Notes: a model not told the origin generated them from the sequence alone. Counted from the first letter of the stretch, positions 1 through 9,417 are shown. The stretch: DNA of 64,000 nucleotides from Streptomyces misionensis (GCF_900104815.1 NZ_FNTD01000004.1:6881001-6945000); one strand, 5' to 3'. Translations and numbers: made by a program.

Positions 1-1874
1 CGTTCGCCCGCCGCCTCCACCAGCGGCAGCCGCGCCTCCGCCCCCGGGTGCGCGAGCCGCCGCAGCCCCGCCTGCACGTACTCGGCCTCGGCCACCGCCT
101 CCGCGAGCGGCCCGGCCGCGAACCGCCGCACCCTGCCCTGCCCGCACAGCAGCACATGCACCCGCCCCCCGACCACGGCGAGTTCCACCAGCCGGCCGTC
201 GCCGAGCCGGTCCAGCAGCCGGGACACGTCGAAGCGGCTGCCCTCGTGCGGGGCGGAGCCGCGGATATGGCGGGTGCGCGAGCGGATCTCCCGCTCCAGG
301 CGCCGCTGTTCCCGCTCCAGCGCCGGGACCGGACGGCCCTCCATCCGGGCCTCCTCCGCGCGGGCCGCGATCTCCCGGTAGGCGGTCAGGCCGCTGAGCA
401 GCGCCGGGTCGGCGGGCGGCCGGGTCGGCGGCGCGGACAGCACGGTCGCCCGCCACCGCTCGCTCCACTCCAGCAGCCGCCGGGGACCGCCGTGGGTGAG
501 GCTCACCTCCTGGGCCAGCGCCGCCAGTTCGGCGCCCTGCGCGGTCACGTGGGCGCGCAGCTCCGAGGCGCCCAGCGTCATCCGGTGGTCGTCCAGCACG
601 TCCAGACCGCGCCGGCAGGCCTCCAGGACGCCCCGCCGGGAACCGGCCGCGCGGGCCCGCAGCGCCTGCGCCGCCCAGCCGGTCATCCGGGCCGGCGCCG
701 GACCCGCGTGCCGGCCGCGGGCCGCCACCGCCAGATGCCGCTCCGCGTCCGCCGTCCAGCCGAGCGCCAGCGCGATCCGGCCGGCCAGCAGCGAGGCCTC
801 GGGCGCTGCGGGGGAACCGAAGGAGGCCAGCCGTTCGGCCACCGCCGCCGCGTCCCCGACCAGCCGCCCCGAGCGGCGCCCGTCCGCCACCCGCGCCTCG
901 ATCAGCACCAGCCGGGCGTGCGTCTCCCACCACAGCCGCCGCTGCGCCGCGAACAGCCGTACCGCGACGGCCGCGCGGGCGATCGCGGTGGGCGCGTCCC
1001 CGGCCGAGCGGGCCGCCCGCGCGGCGGCCAGCAGCAGTTCGGCCTTGCGGGTGGACTGCCCGCCGATCCGGTCGAGCAGGGCGATCGCCGCGTCCGCCTC
1101 GGCCAGCGCCTCCGGGGCGAGGCCGGCGGCCATCAGCACCTCACAGCGCCGGATGGACAGCATGTAGGTGGGCGTGCCGAGCTTCGCGTACCGTTCCTCC
1201 GCCTCGTCCAGCAGCCGCAGCGCCGCCGGGACGTCCCCGGAGCGGAAGGCGGCCAGCCCCCGGCTCTCCACCGCGTCCGCCTTGTCGTGCTCCTGGCCCG
1301 TGGTGCCCCACAGCCGCTCCGCCGCCGTGAAGTCCGCGTCGGCCCGCTCGACCGCGCCGAGCGCCAGGTGCACGGTGGCCCGCAGGGTCAGCGCCCGCGC
1401 GGTCCAGATGTCGTCGCCCAGCTGCCGCAGCACCGGCAGGGCCCGCCGTACGTCCTCCAGCGCCTCCCGGTGGTGCCCCAGCACCCACCAGACGTAGGCC
1501 CGCCGGTAGAGCACCCGGGCCCGGGTGTGGCCGGTGCCGCGCGCGACCCCCCGCTCGAAGGAGGCGAGCCCCTGCCGCGTGCGCCCCGCGTGCACCAGTG
1601 CGACCCCCAGCGTCGCCAGCACATCCGCCTCGCGGTCCGCCGAATCGGCGCGCGCGGCCAGGTCCCGAGCCCGCCGCAGATGCCGCAGCGCGACGCGCAG
1701 ATCGCCGAAGTCCCGCTGCCAGATGCCGAGCACCTGGTGGGCGATGCTGGCGGCCAGCGGCGCCGGGGCGGCTTCGAGCACCAGCTCGGCGCGCGCCCTG
1801 GCCTCGCCGGGGTCGGCGAACACCATGGGCAGCAGTTCGAGGACCGGCTCGCTTCCCGCTGTCACGCCTCGCAT
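1..1874 (-). CDS. TPR-repeat, probable CHAT-domain protein (partial, C-terminus outside window)
   Basis: Visible are 624 codons from an ATG at 1874 running off the window edge. The first ~540 residues are Ala/Leu/Arg-rich helical repeats of TPR type (for example LYRRAYVWWVLGHHREALED). From about residue 560 a beta-rich stretch beginning LVELAVVGGRVHVLL resembles the start of a CHAT (caspase-like) domain, but the catalytic His and Cys would lie beyond the edge, so CHAT is inferred. It is divergent from an S8 protease with only 73 bp between, followed by an ECF sigma factor, which suggests a shared regulatory cassette. A plus-strand frame across the same DNA is also open but has no recognisable product. 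Confidence 0.75.
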   Translation of the reverse strand, partial: MRGVTAGSEPVLELLPMVFADPGEARARAELVLEAAPAPLAASIAHQVLGIWQRDFGDLRVALRHLRRARDLAARADSADREADVLATLGVALVHAGRTRQGLASFERGVARGTGHTRARVLYRRAYVWWVLGHHREALEDVRRALPVLRQLGDDIWTARALTLRATVHLALGAVERADADFTAAERLWGTTGQEHDKADAVESRGLAAFRSGDVPAALRLLDEAEERYAKLGTPTYMLSIRRCEVLMAAGLAPEALAEADAAIALLDRIGGQSTRKAELLLAAARAARSAGDAPTAIARAAVAVRLFAAQRRLWWETHARLVLIEARVADGRRSGRLVGDAAAVAERLASFGSPAAPEASLLAGRIALALGWTADAERHLAVAARGRHAGPAPARMTGWAAQALRARAAGSRRGVLEACRRGLDVLDDHRMTLGASELRAHVTAQGAELAALAQEVSLTHGGPRRLLEWSERWRATVLSAPPTRPPADPALLSGLTAYREIAARAEEARMEGRPVPALEREQRRLEREIRSRTRHIRGSAPHEGSRFDVSRLLDRLGDGRLVELAVVGGRVHVLLCGQGRVRRFAAGPLAEAVAEAEYVQAGLRRLAHPGAEARLPLVEAAGE

Positions 1875-1947
1875 CGTAGTGGCCTGTATCAGATGGCGGA
1901 CCGGCGGCTCTCACTCTCGTAGACCGTCTTCAGGGGGATGACACGGC

Positions 1948-3372
1948 ATGGCACCTCAGCGATTTCGTGAGCAGTTCGACCACATCCAGCGCTCGATGCC
2001 CGATGTGCCGCTGGCCATGGGCGCGGACGACGACGCCCGTCCGCTGTACGAGAAGGGGGTCGTCCTCGCCCGGTCCGGTGAGGAGGCCCGGGTGGTGGAG
2101 GACACCGTGCGCGCCCACTTCGCCGAGACCCGGGGCCTGCTGCCCGACCACGTGCGCCGCGACGGTCCGGAGCGGGGCCGCGGCGGCGTCACCCGGATCA
2201 GGGTCGGCGACCCGGCCCTCGGCGAGGACACGGTGCCGCACGCGCTGGGTGCCCTGCGGGCGGCCGAGGACCGGCACGGCCGCCGGCTGGTGAGCCGCAA
2301 CCACGTGGTGCACATCGCGGTGAACGCCTGCCCGGGCGACGAGCCGGTGCCCATCGCCCGCTCCGGATCGCCCAACCCCGCCGCCGCCGGGACCGGTCAC
2401 GACCCGCGGACCGCCGTCCGGGTGCTGGTGGTGGACACCGGACTGGTGAGCGACCACCGCGCCTACCCGCTGCTCGCCCACACCAGCGGCGACACCCAGG
2501 CGACCGAGACGGACGACGGGGGAGTGCTGCGCCAGTACGTCGGCCACGGCACCTTCATCGCCGGGATCCTCGCCGCCGTCGCACCCAACACCGACATCAC
2601 CGTCCGCGGCAGCCTCAACGACGCCGGCGCGGTGCTGGAGTGCGAGTTCGGCAGCAAGCTGTTCGAGGCCGTCGAGCAGGACGGCTGGCCCGACGTCATC
2701 AGCCTGTCGGCGGGCAGCCCCGCCGCCGGACTGCACGGGCTGCTCGGACTCGAGGCGTTCATGCGCGAACTGCGCGCCCACCGCACCCTGTTGGTCGCCG
2801 CCGCCGGGAACAACGGGAGCGACGTCCCGTTCTGGCCCGCCGCCTACGCGGCCCTGCCCGAGTACGCGGACAGCGTGCTGTCGGTCGGCGCGCTGCGCTC
2901 GGACGGCGAGGGCCCCGCCTGCTTCAGCAACCACGGCCGCTGGGTGCGGGTCTACGCCCCCGGCGAGCGGCTCACCAGCGCCCTCACCGGCTTCGCCGCC
3001 CCCGTGCCCTACCTCTACCAGCACTCCACCTACGACGACTGCCGGTTCGGCTTCGACTACTCCTGCACCTGCCGCTACCCGCGCCACACCGGGGTGCTGA
3101 GCGAGGACCGGGAGAGCACCGGCGGCAAGCCGGACCAGGTGATGTTCGACGGACTCGCGCAGTGGAGCGGCACCTCCTTCGCCACACCGGTCGCGGCCGG
3201 ACTCGTCGCCGCGCTGATGACGGCCGACGGGGAGCGCGACCCGCGCAGGGCGGGCCGCCGGCTGCTGGCGCGGGCCACCGACCGCACCGACGTGCGCGGG
3301 GTGCGGATGCCCGCGCTGCGCCCGCCGACCTGGCGCCCCGTCCCCGTACCGGCCCCGGCGCTGCCCGCGTGA
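1948..3372 (+). CDS. S8 (subtilisin-like) serine peptidase, cytoplasmic
   Basis: 474 residues. The catalytic triad is visible: Asp163 in VVDTGL, His200 in GHGTFIAG and Ser410 in GTSFATPVAAG, with an AAAGNNG oxyanion segment between. There is no signal peptide or membrane anchor, which is unusual for Streptomyces subtilases and points to an intracellular regulatory protease. A Cys-rich insertion (YDDCRF...YSCTCRY, about residues 363-375) precedes the Ser. The first ~150 residues are not typical propeptide and may be a recognition domain. The ATG at 1948 has GGGGG about 10 bp upstream. The sigma-factor gene follows after 59 bp. Confidence 0.88.
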   Translation: MAPQRFREQFDHIQRSMPDVPLAMGADDDARPLYEKGVVLARSGEEARVVEDTVRAHFAETRGLLPDHVRRDGPERGRGGVTRIRVGDPALGEDTVPHALGALRAAEDRHGRRLVSRNHVVHIAVNACPGDEPVPIARSGSPNPAAAGTGHDPRTAVRVLVVDTGLVSDHRAYPLLAHTSGDTQATETDDGGVLRQYVGHGTFIAGILAAVAPNTDITVRGSLNDAGAVLECEFGSKLFEAVEQDGWPDVISLSAGSPAAGLHGLLGLEAFMRELRAHRTLLVAAAGNNGSDVPFWPAAYAALPEYADSVLSVGALRSDGEGPACFSNHGRWVRVYAPGERLTSALTGFAAPVPYLYQHSTYDDCRFGFDYSCTCRYPRHTGVLSEDRESTGGKPDQVMFDGLAQWSGTSFATPVAAGLVAALMTADGERDPRRAGRRLLARATDRTDVRGVRMPALRPPTWRPVPVPAPALPA

Positions 3373-3431
3373 CGGCCGGAACCCTCCGCTCCACGGCGTA
3401 CCATGACGAGCCGTACACGAGGGGTGGAGCC

Positions 3432-4007
3432 GTGGACCGAACAGAGGTCGGCGCGCTCGTCCGGTCCGCCGTCGACGGGGACGCCGCGGCCTGGAAAGCG
3501 CTGGTGGAAGGCATGAGTCCGCTGGTCTGGTCGGTGGTGCGCAGCCACCGGCTCTCCGAGGCGGACGGGCGCGACGTCTACCAGACGGTGTGGTTCCGCT
3601 TCGCCCAGCACCTGGGGCGCATCCGGGAACCCGACAAGACCGGTGCCTGGCTGGCCAGTACCGCCCGCCACGAGTGCCTGAAGGTGCTCAGGGGCAACAC
3701 GCGGCTCACCCTGACGGACGACCCGCAGGTCCTGGACCGGGCCAGCGAGGACCGTACGCCGGAACAGACACTGATCGACTCCGAAGAGGCGGCGGACCGG
3801 GCCGAGCGGGCCCGCCGGCTGTGGCAGGAGCTGGACGAACTGGGCGAGCGCTGCCGGCAGTTGCTGCGCGTGCTGGTGGCCTCGCCGCCGCCCAGCTATG
3901 TGGAGATCTCGGCCGCGCTCGGCATCGCGGTCGGCAGCATCGGCCCCCTGCGCCAGCGCTGTCTGCGCCGGCTGCGGGACCGGATGGACCAACGGGGTGC
4001 GGCGTGA
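3432..4007 (+). CDS. ECF-family RNA polymerase sigma factor
   Basis: 191 residues from GTG 3432, preceded by GGGGTGGAG. Sigma region 2 covers roughly residues 20-95, including DVYQTVWFRFAQHLGRIREP and the WLASTARHECLK helix. Region 4 covers roughly 130-185 and ends in the helix-turn-helix SYVEISAALGIAVGSIGPLRQRCLRRLR. It would direct RNA polymerase to a small private regulon. No transmembrane anti-sigma gene is adjacent. Instead a small gene overlaps its stop codon by 4 bp (GTGA), so the partner controlling it may be that small protein or the two nearby proteases. Confidence 0.88.
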   Translation: MDRTEVGALVRSAVDGDAAAWKALVEGMSPLVWSVVRSHRLSEADGRDVYQTVWFRFAQHLGRIREPDKTGAWLASTARHECLKVLRGNTRLTLTDDPQVLDRASEDRTPEQTLIDSEEAADRAERARRLWQELDELGERCRQLLRVLVASPPPSYVEISAALGIAVGSIGPLRQRCLRRLRDRMDQRGAA

Positions 4008-4492
4008 ACGGTGAGACGAACGGTGCCGGGGGATCTCCCCGCGGGGACGACAAAGGCGAGGCGCAGGACGCGCTGCTGGAGGAGGAGCTGCGGCAGGCGG
4101 CGGCCGTCCTGGACCCCGTCCCCGACGCCCTGCGCCAACTGGCCGTCGACGCCTACGCGTTGCACGACCTGGACGCGAAGATCGCCGAGCTGACCTTCGA
4201 CTCGCTGGTGGACGCGCTGCCGGTGCGCGGGGTCACCGACGCCCCGCGCATGCTGACGTTCCGCGCGGGCCCGGTCACCGTCGACGTCGAGGTCACCGGG
4301 GACGGACTGATGGGCCAGGTGATGCCGCCCGGCTCGGCGCGGATCGAGGTGCTCGGCGGTCCGGGCGCCGCCCGCCCGGTCCCCGTCGACACCCTCGGCC
4401 GCTTCACCAGCGAGGACCCGCCGTCCGGGCCGTTCGCGCTGCGGCTGCGCACCGGCACCGAGGTGATCGTCACCGAGTGGCTGCGGGCCTGA
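4004..4492 (+). CDS. small conserved-looking protein coupled to the sigma factor
   Basis: 162 residues, starting GTG within the sigma stop (GTGA overlap), so translation is coupled. I do not recognise a family. The N-terminal ~75 residues are acidic and helical (DALLEEELRQAAAVLDPVPDALRQL). The C-terminal half is predicted beta-rich (FRAGPVTVDVEVTGDGLMGQV...), ending TEVIVTEWLRA. There is no signal peptide or membrane segment. The position suggests a sigma partner, anti-sigma or effector, which is inference from context only. Its 3' end is 9 bp from a convergent P450 gene. Confidence 0.75.
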   Translation: MNGETNGAGGSPRGDDKGEAQDALLEEELRQAAAVLDPVPDALRQLAVDAYALHDLDAKIAELTFDSLVDALPVRGVTDAPRMLTFRAGPVTVDVEVTGDGLMGQVMPPGSARIEVLGGPGAARPVPVDTLGRFTSEDPPSGPFALRLRTGTEVIVTEWLRA

Positions 4493-4501
4493 CCGGACGC
4501 C

Positions 4502-5728
4502 TCACCAGGTGACCGGCAGGGTGCGCGGCCCGCGGATCATCGTCTGCTGCCGCCACCGCACCTCCTCGGGCGGTACGGCCAGCCGCAGCCCCGGCAGCCG
4601 GTCCAGCAGCGTGTCCACCAGCAGTTCGAGCTGGAGACGGGCCAGGACCGCGCCGGTGCAGTAGTGGTGGCCGTTGCCGAAGGCGACGTGCGGGTTGGGG
4701 TCCCGGTCCGGCATGATGCGGTCCGGGTCCTCGAACAGCGCGGGGTCGCGGTTGGCGGCCAGATAGGAGACGTACACCGGCTCGCCCGCGGCGATCCGGT
4801 GCCCGGCGATCTCCACGTCCTCCAGGGCGATCCGGGCGAGCCCGACGGTGCTGCGGTGCGGGATCCAGCGCAGCAGCTCGTCCAGGACCGGGCCGCGCTC
4901 CGCGGGCCGCGCGCGCATCCGCTCCATCAACTCGGGCCGCGTCAGCATGAGATACAGCATCTGCCCGCAGTTGTGGGTGACCGCCTCGCCGCCGATCTGG
5001 AGCGGGCCGGCGAGTCCGACGGCCTCCTCCTCACCGATCTCGCCGCGCGCCACGGCACCGGCGAGCATCGAGTAGACGTCCTCGCCCGCACTGCGCGCCC
5101 GCGCCCGGACGATGGCGGTGATCCAGCCGTACAGGCCGTTCTTGGCCCGGTCGGCGGCCGCGGCGCCCCCGGTCAGGGAGATGATCTGCCGGGTCCAGGC
5201 GTGCACCTGCTCCCGGTCGGTCTCCGGTACGCCCATCACCTCGCTGACGACGTACAGCGGGAACGGCTCCAGCACCCGCTCGACCAGGTCGGCGGGCGGG
5301 CCCTCGCGGACGATCCCGTCGACCAGCTCGTCCAGGATCTCCTGGGCGCGGGGCCGCAGCCGCTTCATCGCGCCGACGGTGAAGGCACCGGCGATGGGCT
5401 TGCGCAGCCGGTTGTGGTCCGGCTGGTCGGCCCAGGCCAGCGAGCCGGGCCGGGGCGCGAAGTTCGGGGCCAGCCGGGTGACCCGGCCGCGCGCGACCTC
5501 CGCGCGGCTGAACCGCGGGTCGTTGGTGATCAGCTTCACGTGCTCGTACCGGGTGGCCAGCCAGGCCCACCCCTCGCCGAACGGCAGCCGGATCCGCGTC
5601 AACGGCCCCTCGCGCACCAGACCCGCGAGCACCGGGTCGAACTCCGTGCCCTCCAGATCGATCACGGGCCACTCCCGGACGGGCGGCGGCTCCTGTCCGG
5701 TGGACGTGCTCGTCTCGATGGTCGTCAT
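4502..5728 (-). CDS. cytochrome P450
   Basis: 408 residues from ATG 5728; the open frame continues upstream but without a sensible start. Family landmarks are ExxR in DELLRW and the heme loop FGNGHHYCTG with Cys357. The I-helix reads GGEAVT rather than the usual AG(D/E)TT, so the acid is present and a Thr lies one residue later. No ferredoxin or reductase is next to it, so it would draw electrons from elsewhere (for example the pair at 35383-36937). Its substrate cannot be told from sequence. It is convergent with the sigma cassette and not clearly part of it. Confidence 0.92.
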   Translation of the reverse strand: MTTIETSTSTGQEPPPVREWPVIDLEGTEFDPVLAGLVREGPLTRIRLPFGEGWAWLATRYEHVKLITNDPRFSRAEVARGRVTRLAPNFAPRPGSLAWADQPDHNRLRKPIAGAFTVGAMKRLRPRAQEILDELVDGIVREGPPADLVERVLEPFPLYVVSEVMGVPETDREQVHAWTRQIISLTGGAAAADRAKNGLYGWITAIVRARARSAGEDVYSMLAGAVARGEIGEEEAVGLAGPLQIGGEAVTHNCGQMLYLMLTRPELMERMRARPAERGPVLDELLRWIPHRSTVGLARIALEDVEIAGHRIAAGEPVYVSYLAANRDPALFEDPDRIMPDRDPNPHVAFGNGHHYCTGAVLARLQLELLVDTLLDRLPGLRLAVPPEEVRWRQQTMIRGPRTLPVTW

Positions 5729-5799
5729 GCCCTCCACGATGGGGCGGGGCGCGAACGGTGTCGTGCGGGGTTGCTCCGGGCGGGTGGGGCCTTGGCCGG

Positions 5800-5839
5800 G
5801 GCGCTCGCGGGAGACGGGGCGGGCGCGGCCGCGAGCGCC
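5800..5839 (-). terminator. hairpin downstream of the N-formylglutamate amidohydrolase gene
   Basis: Perfect 11-bp inverted repeat (5800-5810 against 5829-5839) with an 18-nt loop, 14 bp past the stop codon of the minus-strand gene and before the P450 start. There is no T-tract, as is usual for Streptomyces terminators. Confidence 0.55.
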
Positions 5840-5853
5840 GGGCCGCGGCACCG

Positions 5854-6633
5854 TCACACGGCGTCCACCAACGCGGCCAGTGCCGCGGCGAGTCGATCGA
5901 GGCCCGGGCCCGCCGGGCCGCCCGGTTCGCGCATGTACGTGTCCCGGCGGACCTCGATCATCAGTGCCTCGACCCGGGCATCGGTGCCGTAGTACTCCAG
6001 CGGTACGTAGGTCCCGCTGAACGGGCTGTCCAGACCCGTGGGTCCGCATCCGGCGAACGCCTCGCGGGCCGCGTCGGTCAGCCGGGGCGGGGTGTGGAAG
6101 GGGTCCGTGCCCAGGCAGACCGGCGGGCGCGGGCCGTCGCCGTGGAGTTCGTAGGGCAGCGCCTCGGCCGGATACGAGTGCACGTCGATCACCACGGCCC
6201 GCCCGGTCCCGGCCAGCCGCGCCGCCACGGCCCGCGTCATCGCCTCCGCGTACGGCCGGAAGTACCGCTCGACCAGCGGCTTCGGATCGCTTTCCGCGGG
6301 CCGCAGCTCTTCGCGGTGGGTGGTCCGCGTGTACACCGCGCCCATGCCGACGGCACGCATCTCCTCCCGCTCGTCCGGGAACCGCTCCGGATCCACGACC
6401 AGCCGGGACAGCCGGTTCACCAGCCGCCACGGCCGTACCCGGGCAAGCCCCGCGGCCCGCTCGGCCAGCTCCGCGGTGTGGGCGTCCGTGATGTGGTCCA
6501 GCTCCCGCCGAAGCGCGGCGTCGTCCAGCACGATCCCCCGGCGCACGTCCCCGGGAATCGCCCGCGCCGAGTGCGGCACGTGCAGCAGCACGGCCGACTC
6601 CGGCGCGCCGGGGAGGAGTTCGAACGACGGCAT
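5854..6633 (-). CDS. N-formylglutamate amidohydrolase family protein
   Basis: 259 residues. The N-terminal VLLHVPHSARAIP, the NRLSRLVVDPERFPDE stretch and the later IDVHSYP segment are characteristic of the FGase family, which hydrolyses N-formylglutamate to glutamate and formate in histidine catabolism and related amide hydrolyses. No hut genes are adjacent, so the physiological substrate is uncertain. Release of formate would feed the one-carbon pool, but no link to the formyltransferase 50 kb away is implied. It is transcribed alone, with its own hairpin downstream. Confidence 0.85.
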   Translation of the reverse strand: MPSFELLPGAPESAVLLHVPHSARAIPGDVRRGIVLDDAALRRELDHITDAHTAELAERAAGLARVRPWRLVNRLSRLVVDPERFPDEREEMRAVGMGAVYTRTTHREELRPAESDPKPLVERYFRPYAEAMTRAVAARLAGTGRAVVIDVHSYPAEALPYELHGDGPRPPVCLGTDPFHTPPRLTDAAREAFAGCGPTGLDSPFSGTYVPLEYYGTDARVEALMIEVRRDTYMREPGGPAGPGLDRLAAALAALVDAV

Positions 6634-6708
6634 GGGCGGCTCCCTACGGGACGGGTACGGCGTGGACCAGGGCCGGGCGGTCCCGTCCGCATCCGTGCGT
6701 GCCGCCCC

Positions 6709-7845
6709 TCAGCCCAGCAACTCGCGGACGAGGGACCCCACTTGCTCCGACTCGATCAGGAAGCCGTCATGGCCGTACGGCGATTCCAGCACCCGCGGGC
6801 GGTCCGCGCCAGGGATCAGCGACGCCAGCTCCCGCTGCTGGGCGAGCGGGTAGAGGCGGTCGGAGTCGACGCCGGCCACCAGGGCGGGGCAGGTGACGCG
6901 GGCGAGGGCCGCGCGCGGACCGCCCCGGCCCCGGCCCACGTCATGGGCGTTCATCGCCTCCGTGAGGGTGACGTAGCTCGCCGCGTCGAAGCGCCGTACC
7001 AGCTTGGCCGCGTGATGGTCCAGATAGGAGTCGACCTGGTAGCGGCCACCGCGCCAGGGGTCCTCCGCGCCCTGGGGAGCCCGGCCGAAGCGGGTGGCCA
7101 GTTCCGGCTCGCTGCGGTAGGTGATGTGGGCCAGCCGGCGGGCGAGGCCCAGGCCGGTCGCCGGGCCCCGGCCCGAGTCGTGGTAGTCGCCGCCCTGCCA
7201 GCCGGGGTCCGAGCGGATCGCGCGCAGCTGGACGCCGGCCCAGGCGATCTGCTCCGCGCTCGCCGCCGCCGTCGTGGCGAGCAGCAGCAGCGCCCCGGTG
7301 CGCTCCGGGTACGACACCGCCCACTCCACCGCCCGCATGCCGCCCATCGAGCCGCCCACCACCAGCGCCCAGCGTTCGACGCCGAGCGCGTCCGCGAGCC
7401 CCGCCTCCGCCGCGACCTGGTCCCGCTGGGTGAGGAAGGGGAACGCGCCGCCCCAGGCCCGGCCGTCCGGGCGCGTCGAGGCCGGCCCGGTGCTGCCCTG
7501 GCAGCCGCCCAGCACATTGGGCGCGACGACGAACCAGCGGTCGGTGTCCAGCGCGCGCCCGGGCCCGACCAGCGGATCCCACCAGCCCGGCGTGGGGTGC
7601 CCGGGCCCGGCCGGACCGGCGACATGGCTGTCGCCGGTCAGCGCGTGCAGCACCAGCACCGCGTTGGACGCGTCCGGCGCGAGCCGCCCCCAGGTCTCGA
7701 ACGCCAGCCGGACGCCGGGCAGTTCACCGCCCGCCTCCAGCGGCAGCGGCCGTCCGGCCGGGTGCCACCGGCGGCGGCCCGGCGGGTCCCCCTCCCGCCA
7801 GGCCCCGGTGACCGGCAGCCGTTCCGTGGCCGTGACCGGGTTCAC
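6709..7845 (-). CDS. metX: homoserine O-acetyltransferase
   Basis: 378 residues, GTG start directly abutting the metY stop. Alpha/beta-hydrolase fold with the nucleophile motif GGSMGGMRAVEW, an acid around VAGVDSDRLYPL and the catalytic His in SPYGHDGFL near the C-terminus. It acetylates L-homoserine from acetyl-CoA, the first step of methionine synthesis by direct sulfhydrylation. It shares an operon with metY, so product and consumer are made together. Length is normal for the family. Confidence 0.95.
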   Translation of the reverse strand: MNPVTATERLPVTGAWREGDPPGRRRWHPAGRPLPLEAGGELPGVRLAFETWGRLAPDASNAVLVLHALTGDSHVAGPAGPGHPTPGWWDPLVGPGRALDTDRWFVVAPNVLGGCQGSTGPASTRPDGRAWGGAFPFLTQRDQVAAEAGLADALGVERWALVVGGSMGGMRAVEWAVSYPERTGALLLLATTAAASAEQIAWAGVQLRAIRSDPGWQGGDYHDSGRGPATGLGLARRLAHITYRSEPELATRFGRAPQGAEDPWRGGRYQVDSYLDHHAAKLVRRFDAASYVTLTEAMNAHDVGRGRGGPRAALARVTCPALVAGVDSDRLYPLAQQRELASLIPGADRPRVLESPYGHDGFLIESEQVGSLVRELLG

Positions 7846-9156
7846 CTACGCGCCCTTGGCCGCGCGGAAGCCGGCCTCCAGATCCGCCTTGAGGTCGGCC
7901 AGGTTCTCGATGCCGACGGACAGCCGCACCAGCCCCGGCGTGGTGCCGGAGGCCGCCGCGGCCTCCTCGGTGAGCTGGCTGTGCGTGGTGGACGCCGGAT
8001 GGATGATCAGACTGCGTACGTCGCCGATGTTGGCGAGGTGGCTGAACAGCTCCACCCCGTCCACGAACCGCTTGCCCGCCTCGACGCCGCCGCGCAGCTC
8101 GAAGGAGACGATCGCGCCCGCCCCGCGCGGCAGGTACCGCCGCGCCGCCTCGTACCACGGGCTGGACTCCAGGCCCGCGTAGTGGACGGTCTCCACCTCG
8201 TCGCGCCGCTCCAGCCACTCGGCGATCGCCTGTGCGTTGGCGGTGTGCCGCTCCAGCCGCAGGCTCAGCGTCTCCACCCCCTGGAGCAGCAGGAACGCCG
8301 AGTGCGGGGCGAGCGCCGGGCCGAGGTCGCGCAGCAGCTGCACCCGCAGCTTCACCCCGAACGCGCCGGGGCCGAGGGCCGGCCAGTAGCGCAGGCCGTG
8401 GTAGCTCGCGTCCGGCTCGCTGAAGTCCGGGAACCGGTCCGGGTGCGCGCCGAAGTCGAAGGTGCCGCCGTCCACCACCACGCCCGCGATCGCGGTGCCG
8501 TGCCCGCCGAGGAACTTGGTCGCCGAGTGCACCACGACGTCCGCGCCGTGCTCGATCGGCCGCAGCAGGTACGGGGTGGCCACCGTGTTGTCCACGATCA
8601 GCGGCACCCCGGCCGCGTGCGCCACGTCCGCCACCGCCCGCACGTCGAGGACGTTGCCGCGCGGGTTGCCCAGCGCCTCGGCGAACAGCGCCTTGGTGTT
8701 CGGCCGGATCGCCGCCCGCCAGGCCTGGGCGTCGTCCGGGTCGTCCACGAAGGAGACCTCGATGCCCAGCCGGGCCAGCGTGTGCCGGAACAGGTTGTAC
8801 GTGCCGCCGTACAGCGCGGCACCGGCGACGACGTGGTCGCCGGCGCCCGCCAGGTTCAGGATCGCCAGGGTCTCCGCCGCCTGTCCCGAGGCCAGCGCGA
8901 CCGCCCCGACGCCGCCCTCCAGCGCGGCGATCCGCTGCTCGAACACGTCGGTGGTGGGGTTGTGGATCCGGGTGTAGATGTTGCCGGGCTCGGCCAGCGA
9001 GAACAGGTCGGCGGCGTGCCGGGTGTCCCGGAAGACGAACGAGGTGGTCTGGTAGACGGGGGTGGCCCGGGCGCCGGTCGTGGGGTCGGGGACCGCCCCG
9101 GCGTGGATCTGCTTCGTCTCGAACGACCAGGCGGCGGAGTCGGGCTGCGTGCTCAT
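7846..9156 (-). CDS. metY: O-acetylhomoserine aminocarboxypropyltransferase (sulfhydrylase)
   Basis: 436 residues. PLP-dependent Cys/Met metabolism enzyme with [10 protein letters not shown] near the start, [14 protein letters not shown] in the cofactor domain and the PLP lysine in [11 protein letters not shown]. The ~430-residue length and inserts fit MetY rather than the ~390-residue MetB/MetC. It converts O-acetylhomoserine and sulfide to homocysteine. metX follows with no gap. The 261 bp upstream to the next gene should hold the promoter; I found no convincing SAM riboswitch there. Confidence 0.93.
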   Translation of the reverse strand: MSTQPDSAAWSFETKQIHAGAVPDPTTGARATPVYQTTSFVFRDTRHAADLFSLAEPGNIYTRIHNPTTDVFEQRIAALEGGVGAVALASGQAAETLAILNLAGAGDHVVAGAALYGGTYNLFRHTLARLGIEVSFVDDPDDAQAWRAAIRPNTKALFAEALGNPRGNVLDVRAVADVAHAAGVPLIVDNTVATPYLLRPIEHGADVVVHSATKFLGGHGTAIAGVVVDGGTFDFGAHPDRFPDFSEPDASYHGLRYWPALGPGAFGVKLRVQLLRDLGPALAPHSAFLLLQGVETLSLRLERHTANAQAIAEWLERRDEVETVHYAGLESSPWYEAARRYLPRGAGAIVSFELRGGVEAGKRFVDGVELFSHLANIGDVRSLIIHPASTTHSQLTEEAAAASGTTPGLVRLSVGIENLADLKADLEAGFRAAKGA

Positions 9157-9417
9157 GGTGCGTGCTCCTCGTGCGGGGCAGGGCGGTGACGTGGCACGAG
9201 GTAAGCACGCGCGAGCACCGTCCGACAGGCACGGCGAGCAGCCGCCACGAGGACGTCATGGACGACAACACGGGCGCAACGTCCGCGACACACACGGCCG
9301 TTGTCCCGGCCGTGTGCCGGTTGTCACCGTCCCGTCACAGCCGGCGGCGGGTGAAACGCGGGCCGGTGCAGGACGCTCTCCCCGGGTGTCAGCAGCTCGT
9401 CACAGCAGAGGACGCCC

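Noticed and set aside
5729..6430. N-terminal extension of the first P450 (frame open to 6430).
   Set aside because: The extra 234 residues are Gly/Arg/Pro low-complexity, overlap the N-formylglutamate amidohydrolase gene and cross its terminator hairpin. The P450 aligns with its family from ATG 5728.
9157..9295. An upstream frame before metY whose segment VLTSCHVTALPRTRS recalls sulfur-responsive leader peptides of actinobacteria.
   Set aside because: The frame does not stop; it runs on for over 500 codons across metY, which is a GC-driven shadow. A true leader peptide would terminate shortly after the Cys.
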